Assembly: GCA_036362985.1 (NCBI GenBank)
Contig: JAYGXS010000002.1
Coordinates: forward strand, 100,291,818-100,355,817
Direction of reading: 5' to 3'
Source of the DNA: Ligula intestinalis
Taxonomy: Eukaryota > Platyhelminthes > Cestoda > Diphyllobothriidea > Diphyllobothriidae
Length of the DNA: 64,000 bases
Shown here: positions 1-12,100 of the stretch, one piece after another
Layout of the letters: every line of letters starts with the position of its first letter
Numbering within the stretch: the stretch's first letter is position 1
Program-made: the position numbers and the translations under genes
Notes under the pieces: model-generated
Told to the model about the DNA's origin: nothing
Databases searched by the model: none
Seen by the model: the letters and a program-made list of their open reading frames with translations, nothing else

Positions 1-186
1 GGCACAAAGACGCGCGCTCGCGATGCCACCATCTACAAACTCGACGGTGATGCCTGGGATCCCCGTGACGTGGAACTCACCGGCGCCCTGGCCGACGGTC
101 ACGGCGCTGAAGTCCTTCGTGGCTTCTTCCAGCGCAATGAGGTCGTCGTGAAGATGCTCAAGTTGCCGCATTACACTGTGCGACAG
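1..186 (+). CDS. ILK: ILK exon: start of pseudokinase domain
   Basis: Frame 1 is open from the first base and ends at CGA CAG before the donor GTGAGC at 187, phase 0. It encodes the N-lobe with the glycine-loop region and the VVVKMLK lysine. The upstream part of the gene is outside the window. Confidence 0.9.
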
Positions 187-3100
187 GTGAGCTCTTTGTT
201 ATCTCCCTCCCTCTGTCTTGATTTTCTTGACCCGCTGCGTCGAGAAGGCAGGGACTACCCTCTGAGACTATCTGTTCACTACCCGATACTTCCCCAAATG
301 AGGTCAGGCTGCTAGTGAACGGATAGAGGAAGGACGACATTTTCTCCCGAATCGATACTGCTTGCCGGGTTTTCTGAATCCCCCGAAAGCGTCTATGGAT
401 CTAACTGTGTATCCGTCCGGTCAGTCCTTTTCTATGTGTGAAAATGCTGGACTTTGCGCGCTGAAACGGCCATTTTTCGGGCGTATTAGCAGTCGTCAGC
501 CGTTCCTACCCAACCCCAAGTGGTGCACCACCCGAAGCTCGAACTCGCAACCTTTCGATCGGACTCCAACGCTCTAACCATTGAGCCACACGAGCTCGTT
601 GTCTTGCTGGTTTAGATCGGGTGATGTTGAAATATTTTCACCGACCGCGAACGGAATTCACTTGTCCCATTCTGCCTTGAGCCTCATTTCTCGAGCCGTA
701 ACGGCAGCTGTAGTGGCTAGTAGTCTTAAGGCAGATAGTATTTCCGGCAAAGATAAGGGAGACTGAAATTGCCATTTATGGCTTATTAGCCGTCGTCAGC
801 CAGCCATACCTAACGCCAAGGACCCAGCGTACTAGCCGCTAAGGCTGCTCTCATGGCCCGAAAAATGAAATCTAAGTCATAGCGGGACAAGTAAGTTCCG
901 GTTGCTGTCGGTGAACGTTCATAATTGTCTCTTGACCAACACGCTGCACACCAAACATGCCTCGATTGTTGGCCTTTGCTTGCAGTTCCTTAGTAACAGA
1001 CCCTTTTAGCTAACCACCTCCCCCAGAGAGCATCTATCGTGTGAAACAGAAACGCACTTTAACGACACCCGCCAAGTCCCCTGTCGGTCACCTTGACGTG
1101 CTTGTACTTGTTACGGCTGTAATTATGCCTGATCACCTAGCCGACCTCGATGATGTCATGGATTGTACCTCTCTTTGCGTGACGATCCACAGCAGTAGAC
1201 CCGCACAGTTCAGTTCATTCTCTTTGCCAAATACAGAAGGTGCGGATGAGCTGTGCCAAGCCTGGTTTTGAGTTGACCCCTCTTCGAAGTCTCCAGGTGA
1301 GCAACAGCATAACTGAGCTCGTGAGGCGGAGAATGGAAAACCTACCCAAACCACCTCAGTTGACTTTCTTAGATGGTCTGAAATATCTTTGCACTGTTGT
1401 CGCAGCGAGTGTGGTGTGAAACGTCTCATTTGAAAAGTCTTGTTGGCGAACATATGTTTTCGGCAATTCATCATCGGGCCGGTACAATTGTATGGACAGT
1501 AAACATGGTACAATTGGACAGGGTTGATAAGTGCCTTATTATTATTATTACTTTTCTTCGTTTTCACGCCATCCGCATGGTGAGATCGGCCTGTAGAGGA
1601 AATAAGATAGACTGTAAGTAACCCAGTATATATAACCCAGCAAACTGGTAGTAGTTAGAAGACGGAGGTAAGCCGAGACCTCGACCGGCTTGAGCCAAAG
1701 GTCCGTGGGGGTGAGTTGGGTGCCTGGCCGGGAACTGCGGGCCAACAGATGCTGACTGTCATGCAGAGAAACGCCGTAGTCGGGTGTGGACGGGTCGAGC
1801 CGGTGTTGGTACTGGTGAAGGAGCATTAAGTAGCCACCGCGTAGTTGAGCCAAAGTATAGCGAGTGACCCTCGGGAGTGGTTGTTTTGTAGCCTCAATCG
1901 AAGGCGGATAGCCGCCCAAAAGGTCCGGGGGATGGTAACCTCGTTTATCCTTGACAATGGCTCTCTGGTGAAGACGCTGGAAGCCTGTCTCGGTGGCAGA
2001 TCCATCAACGGATAGATCCGAGAGAGACGAGGCGACAGCTCACTTGTAGAGAGCTCGAATAGACGGCCAAACGTTGCGGCTGGGTTCAGGAACGTGGCAA
2101 CGGTGGTGATTACGATGGCTGGGTTGCAAATAAATCCACCGGAACTGCTGGCGTTGCAGTGTGTTGTGAGAGGCGATCGACAGGACAGAAGCCTCTGCAT
2201 GGAAGTGATCGGTAGGCGACATTTTATAGCAACCCGCGATCGTGTGGAAGACAGCGTTCTGTGCTGACTGAAGATGGCGGAGGCTGGTAGAGACCAGATT
2301 GGTACCGCATAAGTGAGGTACGGCTTGGCCAGCGCTTTGAATATGGCCGTCAAAGTCTCTTTCGCGCAGCCTCAGGATGTACGCGCTAGAGCCTTGAGGA
2401 CCTTGGTGCAGCGGCTCACTTTGCTTGCGACCTCCCTGGCATGGTCGGCGAACGTAAAGAGCGGATCAAAACGGACGCCAAGGAGCGTGGGCTTTCGGAC
2501 AAAGGGTAAGGACGCACCGTTGATGATGATGGCCAGGTGACGATTGAACTCCTTCGGGTCCAGCGTGCAAACAGTGACGGACGACTTGGCTGCCGTGGTT
2601 GTCATTCCGCGCTGCCTGAATAAGTTTTCGATATCAGGCGTGAACTCCGACAGGAGCTGCGCAGCCTGATCGATGTGATGGTGGCGGCAGACGAAAGTAA
2701 CACCATCCGCGTACGATACCACTTGTGCAGTTGCCCGGACGGGGGGAGGGCTCGCATGTTGGTAATTATATGTACTTGATGCAGCTGCGCTCATGACTTA
2801 TCTAGCCGCCCTCGAAGATATCCCGGACGGTACTTCTCCACGCGTGACTATCCATAGCAGCAGACCTGGGCATTTTGATCCATCCTCTTCGGCGTCGCCA
2901 TAGACCGAATACCGAGGGTCCGAAAACCAATTCCATGTCCTGACGAACTGAGTCAAGCCAGGTTTTGAGCCGACCCCCTCTTCGATGTTTCCAGTTATGT
3001 AACGGTTTCGGTTCGAGGGCAGTAACACCGAAGTCTTGAGGTTTACGACAAAAAACGTGTGCAGACCACATCAGTCGTCTTTCTTGGATGGCCTCGGATA

Positions 3101-6100
3101 TCCCTGCGATGTTGTCGCAGTGAGTGTGGACTGTCTCACTTGAGACGAGGTCGGTTTACTTCGTTTGACGTGTGGACTTCCCAGCGTTTATGGACAAACT
3201 GACCGATTTACTTTTTGATTCCGTCTTTTCACCGTAAAACGCAATATTATATTCGTCATGAGGTCCACTCTTGGCCAGTCAGCTTTACCTAACACAGACT
3301 ATTATCCTTGCCATCGCCTATAGACCTTTAAGTAGACTGTATTTCTCCACGTTAGCGAGTAATTTCTGGAGAACTTTAAAAGCAGTGGCGTCAGACTTTA
3401 AGTCGAGCCAACTAAGTGTGTAGCACTGATGAATCAAGAGCTTTATATCACGCTAGTCACTCGGTCTCCTCGATGATTGACTTGAAACTGGGAAATGAAC
3501 ACAGAGCGACGTTTATTTTACACGAGTTCATGTAGAGTGAGCGTATAGCACGCGCAGACGCGGACAAGAGCCCCCTTCAGTTGCCTGGCACAAACTCGTC
3601 TCCACCCTTCTTGACCTTCAAATAAGATGGGTGCAGGTGGAGAGAGCGGTTTCAATGCTACGAGGTTCTCAACCGCTGTAATCCAACTAAGGCAGCCCCG
3701 AAGCGGTGGACGTCCTCGTAACGCCTTAATTCTGCTAGTGGTCTCGATGTATTTCCCGCCATCCAGTCCTGCCTTTTACCTCTTCGATCATGCAGTACCC
3801 AATGAGGGATATTACGTTATACTACTCTCCATAAGCGAGTAGTCGTGCTTTATTACTGTTTCGATTAACCAACAGCTGCTGTGTTTTAACCCACAAGCAT
3901 GTAAATGGCGTACTTTTGTTTTCGATTTTTCTTCGGATCCATATATTTCCTATACCCTTCTTACTAATAGGGTGTTCAAAAGCCTTCGCTTTTATTTCTC
4001 TCAATAACCTGATACTGATATTGCACCTTGTGTTTCCTCTCTGTTCAGGCGCGTGACTTCAAGGAGGAATTTCCTCGCCTACGCATCTTCAACCACCCCA
4101 ACATTCTGCCAGTGCTGGCCATCTTCAACGCCACGCCGCGACTCTGTCTCATCAGCGAGTTCATGCCACATGGCAGCCTCTTCTCCCTCCTGCATCCACC
4201 GCCGCCTCAACAGGCCGCGGATGAGGGCGGCGGCGCGCCACAGCCACAGCCGCCTTACGTTAGCCTGAAACAGTGTTTCCGCTTCGCTCTGGACATCGCC
4301 AAGGCCATGGAGTTTCTACACTCACCCGAACTCAAGGTGCCCAACTTCCGGCTCAACTCAAAACACGTACTGGTAAGTCCACAGCTGTTATAGCCCAGTA
4401 GTTCAAGCCTGACTAGTAGGCAGAAGAAGACAACAGAGCGTCTCTGGTAACCATACAAAGACATCAGGGTCCTTTAGCCTGCCCACTCCGTTATATTTAT
4501 ATGGTTCCGGTCTTTCGAGAATATTCCTGGCGTATGGTGTGCGCCTGGGCATCCTGGAACCTTCTCGACTGCGGCCACTGCCCACGCTGCGTGTGTGTGT
4601 CGTCTCGTTTGCTCGATGCCTGGCGTAGGCGACTTAACTGCGGGCCTGACCCAGTTGGCCTGTTCTTCTCGTCGACTGCCGTGAGTGCGTGGGTGTCCCG
4701 CCTCCGTAACAACAGCACTCCCTCCATCTCGCGGTGGACTATTTAGATTGCTTGCTAACTTAAATCAGTCCCATGCGGTAGCTTGGAACCGTCGCTGCTT
4801 GACATTTCGGCCGTCGATTTCGACTATGTATACCATGTGCTCCATTTTTAGTGGTGGTAATGGTGCAGGGACGGTGACTTGCGCTTGAGTTGGTCTTAAG
4901 CGATAGTAGACTTGCGCTACATCTACTGCACTCCATTTCTTACCTAAACTAACGTTACCGGATTTAAAGACGGAGCCAGGAAGATCGGGTGCAGAATCCG
5001 GCGCAGGTAATTGGCTTGGCCGAAGCCGCCTCCTGGGCGTGCCGCCACATCTGACTCGGATTCTATGCGAGTGGTAGCGACATAAAGGCCGCATTAAGAA
5101 GGCGCCATTGCAGCCTGCATTGCCAGTCGGCCACGCCGTACAACAAAATCCAAATTGGCCATTCGCCTCTTAATCATAGTGCGAATGCTTAAAGTAGACA
5201 GATATTCCGTTGCCAAAAGCTTCTGTTATGAAGAAAAGAAAAATAGCCCTGCTCAATTTGATTGACCTTACGACAATAACTGCAGAGGGAACAAGTTGCT
5301 GTGCGCAAAAATTTGAGGTCCATACATAGTATTCATTTCATCATACCCGTAAGAAGAAGAAGAAGGAGGAGAAGGGGGCGGCTTCTGGGACCAGGTTTTA
5401 TTTAAGCTGGCGTTTTTAAAGCTTTCTTACTTCCATTGTCAGATCGTGGTAACCGTTCTCCTGCAAGAGCACAAACGAGCAGCCCAGAAACTAGACCCAA
5501 ACTCACAACTGGCGGCACACATCACAAACACTGGCCATAACTTTGATCTCCAAGGAACGACCATTGTAGGCCGAGGAACCTCAAAAGCCGAAAGGCTGAC
5601 ACTCGAGGCATGGTACTTAGATGCCAACTCGGTCAACAGGCACCTGGCCCTGCCAGCGGCCTACAAAGTTTGCGCCACTACGTTGAAAAGAGCCGGGACG
5701 AAGCCAAATCAAAAGCAACAATGGCAAGCGAACAGGAACCCACAACGAACCGGCTGCAAGAGGAGGCAGTGCTACCAGGGCCCTCTACCGGGTGACAAGG
5801 GAACCACAGCAGACGCGTCTATGAATCGCGTTCCCACCCGCCCTCCCGGCGGCCAAGGTCTGCTACACCCATCTCCCTACGTTGGATCAACCCTCCCCTC
5901 CGCCCAATCCGTGTTTTAGATGACGGAACAGCCCCTCCCGGCCACGCTGCTCCGACTCCTCCTCCTCGCCGCCGGAATCGAGGCCAACCCTGGACCTCTC
6001 TGGTACTGCTCGTTCTGCCGAGTCCGTCTGGGCCGCTGCGACTGGTCTGTACGTTGCGGCTCCTGCAATGGCTGGTGCCATCTCCGCTGCAGTGGCCTCG

Positions 6101-9100
6101 CCACGGCTGCCGATTGGTCGCCCGCCTTCGTGTGTCCCAGCTGTCCCGTGCCTCCACCGATCTCCATGCCTCCAGCCCGTCCAGTCCTGAACCCAAATCC
6201 TCTGGTCTCCGACCTTGCCTCACCACCTGGTCTTAAAATCTTACAATTCAACGCCAACGGCCTCCTTTGGAAGCTTGACCAGCTCCTGGCCTTCATGCGC
6301 TCGCACAGCATAGCTGTGGCGGCTATCCAAGCGACAAAGTGGTCTAACTCCACTAAGGTCCCTTCCTCTACCGACTACATGATTGCCCGTCGCGACCGCG
6401 GCCGCAACAAAGGCGGAGGTTTGGCATTCCTGGTGGACAAATCCATTGCCCATCACCAGCTTCCCCTGCTTGGAGCCGATCCGACGGAAGTACTGGCGAT
6501 TTCCCTTGACATTGGCCCGGCGCCGCTAACCGCTGTGAACGTGTACATCCCTCCAACTTCCAGTTGTTCTCCCGGTTTCACCGTCTCTATCGCTCCCTAC
6601 TTACCTTCTGGAGACAGTCTTGTGCTAGGTGACTTCAACGCTCACCATGACCTGTGGTGCTCTAACTTGGCAGCCGACCCCCGAGGAGAAGCTCTGGCTG
6701 ATGAAATAGAACACGCCCCCTTTGCCGTCCTCAACGAGAACAGCCAAACGCGGCTCCTGACCAACGGCGCCTCCAGCTCGCCCGATGTTTCCCTCGCCAG
6801 TCTCAGTCTGGTAGCCTCCACCATTTGGAACACGGAAATCAGCCTGGGTAGCGACCACCTCCCCATTGTGCTCGAATTGGCCACCGCCGCCGAGCGTATC
6901 AAGGCCCCCAACCGGCACTTCATTAATTTCAAGAAAGCCAATTGGGCAGCGTACACGACCAAATGCGAAGCCGAGATCGATGGCCTACCACCCCCAACCT
7001 GTGTCCACACGGCGGAGAGGGCCCTTCGTCGACTACTCCTGGCAGCAGCAAGTCACCACATCCCTAACGGGCGCATTCCCTTTCTCCGTCCTAACTATCC
7101 GCCCGAAGCCTCCCGCCTGGAACGAGAGAGAGACGAAATACGAGCGCGTGATGCCAGTGACCCGCGCGTTGGCGAACTGAATGGCTTAATCACTAAGACT
7201 ATCAACAATGGCAAACGCCAACGCTGGCATGAACTAGTTTCAGATTGCAATTTCAGCGGCAACTCAGCTGCCACTTGGAAGCTTTTACGCAACCTGACCA
7301 AACCCCGGGCTGATGCATCCAAACAGTCTATTAGCTTTGGGGACGGCAAGTTCATTTCCAACAACGGTAAGATCGTCGCGAAGATGAACAAGCTGTTCTC
7401 GCCCCGTTCGGCGCCCAGTCCCAAAAGCCAGCGCCCCCTTCTTCGCCTCCTCCATAAAGCCCCGCCCCAAGACATTTCCTTTTCGGCTGATGCCATCCTC
7501 ACTGCCGTCAAGAAAATGAGAGCTTCGAAAGCCCTAGGACCAGAGGGTCTGGCGCCTATCCATGTGCGCCACATCGGCCCGAAGGTGGCTGCCTACCTTG
7601 CCGCCCTCTTCAACCTTCCACTGGGAACTTCAATCATCCCTGATTGGTGGCGCCAGTCGATCATTATCCCCTGGTCAAAGCGGGTAAGGACCCCTGCCTA
7701 GCGACCTCTTATCGTCCAATTGCCCTCCTCAGTCCATTGGCGAAGATCCTGGAACGGCTCATCCACCCAATTCTGACGTCTGTGGCGGAACTATCTTGCC
7801 ACCAACATGGTTTCCGATCGGGTCGTGGAACTACTACGGCGCTTTTCGAGCTCAGCGACGCTATCCTCGAGGGCTTCAATCAACAGAAGCCCGCTTTGCG
7901 GACCGTGGCAGTCTCAATTGACCTGTCACGAGCCTTTGACTGCGTCCGCCACGATCAGCTCCTGCAGGACTTGGTCTCGTTGAACGTCCCGACTGGCCTG
8001 GTCCGATGGTTGGCAGCTTACATCCGTGGCCGTCACGATCGTGTCCTCTTCCGGGGCGCTCTCTCCAAGCCCCGTAAGCAGACCTGTAGCGTCCCTCAAG
8101 GCTCTGTGCTCAGCCCGACGCTCTTTAACATCTACATGCGAGAGCTCCCACTCCCCCGGGCACCTGTGCAAGTGGTATCCTATGCGGACGATGTTAAGTT
8201 CTTTTGCCGGCACCATGACATCGATCAGGCTGCACAGCTCCTCACGGAGTTCATGCCTGTTGTCGAAAACTTCCTCACCGAATGTGGAATGACGATCTCG
8301 GCAGCCAAGTCGTTCAATCGTCACCCGGTCATCACCGTCAATGGGGCGTCCTTACCGCTCGTCCGCAAGCCCAAACTCCTTGGTGTGCGTTTTGATCCGC
8401 TCTTCACGTTCGCAGACCATGCCAGGGAAACCGCAAGCAAAGTAAGCCGCTGCACCAAGGTCCTTAAGGCTCTAGCAGGCATATCCTCGGCCTGCATGAA
8501 AGTGACTTTGACGACTACATTCAAGGCGCTGGTCAAGCCGCACCTCACTTATGCGGCATCAATCTGGTCTCCTACGATGAGCTCTTCCGGCCTCCGCCGC
8601 CTCCAGTCAGCCCAAAACGCTGCCCTCCTCACGATCACGGGTTGCTATAAAATGTCGCCTATAGGTCATCTTCATGCGGAGGCTTCTGTTCTACCGGTCG
8701 CCCATCACAACACTCTCCTTAGCCAGCAGTTCTGGTGGAGTTGTTTGCAACCCGGCCATCCCAATCATCACCGTTGCACAGCTCCCGAGCCCTGCCGCAA
8801 CGTCCGGCCGTCTATTGGAGCACTCCACAAGGAAGCTGTTGCCTCGTCTCTCGCGGATCTACCTGTTGATAGCTCTGCCACCAAGACAGGCTTCCAGCGT
8901 CTCCACCAGAGAGTCTTTGTCGAGGAGAAACGAGGTTACCGTCCCCCGGTCCTTTTGGGTGGCTATCCACCTCCGATTGCGGCCTCGGAACGACATCTCC
9001 AGAAGGTCACTCGCTGTACCCTGGCACAGCTACGCAGTGGCTACTGCATGCTCCTTTGCCAGTACCAGCACCGGCTCGACCCATCCATACCCGACTGTTG

Positions 9101-12100
9101 TCCCGACTGCGGCGTCTCGCCGCATGACTGCCGTCATCTGTTCGCCTGCAGTTCTCGGCCAGGCACCCACCTCACTCCGGCGGACCTGTGGCTCAAGCCG
9201 GTCGAGGTCGCGGCTTTTCTTCGTCTCCCAACTACTCCCAGTTTGGATTCCGACGGGGATTCCTGATCCAACTATGGGCTTCGACACACACACACCGGGT
9301 GACAAGGCGGCATACTAATTGCTGTTCATGGCCCCCAGCCCCACGGACAGCTAATTAGCCTACACTAATATAATTGCCTCTCTGATCCCATTGACAGCTA
9401 ATTTCCCTCCTCCCCCTTCTTCTAATCCCTTGAAAACCTGACGATTTCTGCCATTTGATTGGCCTTTGGCCACTATAATTACCCCCTTTTTGGTTGCGTT
9501 CTCATCTCTGAAGATGGACACCTGTAAGTATTCGAAAGCTCAGAACAAGAAATCAATTGATCTGGTGCTTGACCTGCCTTCTTCCCCATCCATGCAAGTA
9601 CCTGGATCGCGAACTTTTGCATTTATTCGGTTACTCACTGTGTTTCTTACGCTTTTACGATTGATATTTTACTACAACAGCAAAGCAATTGGCTGATCAC
9701 ATTTATGGGGTTGTCTATCCTCCGCTCTGATTCAAAATCTGCGAAATTTTCTCGTCCTATACGCCGATGCTTCCGACATATGTCTTACCCCATATCAGCA
9801 TTCTGTACGGTCATTCCTAGCACGCTAACCCATTTATAAAGAAATGCAAAGCCTGTCTCCTTAACGGCTGTGTGTTTTATACAAACCTCTAAATTTCAGC
9901 GTATTTTGCTAATTTATTCCGTGCTCTCACAATCAAGGTAGCCATTTTTGTTGAACATCTTGGATACTACAATAGTCGCCGGCTATTAAGCCCTCCTCAG
10001 GCCCAGACCAAATTGGGCTTAATAAGCGGCGGGCGCATTAACCGGAGAGTCCTAGTTCTTGATTAGCAAACGCACGATAGGCACTTAACATTACATACGT
10101 ACTGTATTATGTGTAGAGCATGGTTATGTACAAGAAAAGAATGGTGCTTGTCTGTGTTTTCGAGATTTAGGGAGGCTATCCAGACGACCTTGGTATGCTT
10201 TGGGGTCACGCCTGTCGGCATCGTCTAGCGTGAGCCTGAACGCGTTGTTACCTTTGTGTGTGTATGTGTGTGTTCTCAGCGCTGCGGTTCGGTTGCCTTA
10301 GCCTTTTGCGCCTGCGGCATTCTCGTGTTAGGGACTTGTCCTTTTCACCCCTCATGCTGTCCGAAAAGGGTGTCGCCAAATTTAACTTGAAAAATGAAAA
10401 CAAATCACATCCGGCTAATTGGGCTTTGTAGCCGGTGACTGGGTTTATTAGCCGGCGGATTTTGCAATGTAAAATTCCTTCTCAAGCTGATGTGGGCTTA
10501 ATACGTGGCTGGGCTCATTAGCCGTGGGCTTAATAGCCGGCGACTACTGTATCTTCAAATTATGTGTGTCCTGTTGTCCCTCAACAATATGAGCTCGAAC
10601 TAGTACCATAGAAACTCAGAACAATAGTTATTTGTAAAAAAATACTACTCACCGTTTCTCAATACTACTTTTCTAATACAACTCAAAAATATTCCCTCAC
10701 ACTCCTCCCGCAGGTTGACGAAGACATCGCCAAAATCGGCTGTCCCAGTGGTGTGCAAGTGGTTGATGGCGTCCCTGTGGCGACCCCTGAAAACGAGGAG
10801 GAGACACTGACCGCCCGGCTCGATATGGCCGATTACAAGTTTTCGTTTCACGAGAAGGCCAGAGAGTATAATCCCGCCTGGATGTCACCCGAAGGTGCGC
10901 TTGCCTCCCTACCTCCTCCCCCTCTTCCCTCTGTTCATTTACTTATCTTTTGAATGCGCACCTGCTGGCAGGTTTTCGACAGCTCCTCCCCAATCTTTCT
11001 CGGTTAGAAACCTTTTTAATTCACGAGTGAATGAGAACGTTTGCGTTCCAGGTGTTTGGGTAAAGGAGAAGTCTTCTCGAGCACTGTAACGGTTTTTTTA
11101 TATTGTCCTGAGCTTTCAAGCCCTTTCTGGAGTTCATCGTTGACATAAAAACAGCAAAAATGAGCGGAAAATTATAGAAAGTATGCACCAATCAACTGTC
11201 AGTGACGCACCTCTGGACGCGATCGCGCAGGGCTCTGTGCGTCAGTGCTAAATAGATTGATTGAGTTCCCATCCGTGGATCTCGCATACGTGAACATAAG
11301 CTGGCTGTACGAGGCGACGAATTATCACAAGTTTTAGCTATCACGGGCCATGAGTTCAACCTCGCCGCCGCCAAAATTCTCGCCCATGGCGGAAGAAGAC
11401 GAACCAAAAATTGATTGAAGCTTGGTCCACGAATGGGAACTCAATCAATCGATTTAGCGCCTATGTACAGAGCCCTGTGCAGTCACACCTAGACGTGCGT
11501 CACTGACAGTTGGTTGGCGTATACGCCCTTCAATTACCCCTTTTTTGTCACTGTTTTTTACCTCTGACGATGAACTCCCGTAAGAGTTTGAAAATTTCCA
11601 AAAATATGCTAACTTTTCCGGTGTTTGTTACGCCTTCTCCATTACTTTTCTCATTGTCTATTGTCCTCCATAGCGTCAAAACCCCTTTTTGTCAAAAAGA
11701 CGTAGAGATTTGAAGCAGGTTTTCCTCTGGTATGAATTTAAAGCAAACGTGTAAAGCAGGATCTATTCGGTACCGACAACGAGCACGACAGTTCATTACC
11801 TGTAGGGGAAGAAAACAGTAAACATCATTTGCGCCCATGCTTGGCTCTTCTGGCGATGGATGAATCCTGTGTTTTAGGGCAGAACCCTTTGAATTGTCCG
11901 CATTGGCGTTTGTTTATTTAGCTTACACGATAAAGTCTTCATATTTTGGCTTTGCGTTCCCTTGACTTAGCCCAACGGCAGACAGTGGCTATGCAGCGCC
12001 TATTTGCTGCAGAAATTAATTTCTGAACTAAACGCAATGTTTGTAGAGACTTTCAGAGATCCTACCTGTGCCTGTGCGTGGGTATTTTCGATTAGCGATG

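Larger units (their letters stand above)
5801..9294 (+). mobile_element. 2A-LINE copy 1: nearly intact non-LTR retrotransposon
   Basis: A 3.5-kb element bounded by a 13-bp target-site duplication (ccgggtgacaagg at 5788-5800 and 9295-9307) and ending in an (AC)n tail. It has a short 5' leader and one long ORF with 2A-like peptide, PHD-like zinc finger, EEP endonuclease, reverse transcriptase and C-terminal CCHC knuckle. It lies in sense orientation in the second intron of the visible ILK gene and split the end of a Penelope-like element. Domain order and the C-terminal knuckle suggest the Jockey/R1/I group, but the clade is not certain. Confidence 0.9.

Noticed and set aside
1133..1567. 144-codon minus-strand ORF in an ILK intron
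   Set aside because: It runs in the wrong frame over an RTE-like LINE end; the recognisable protein signature lies in another frame of the same strand.
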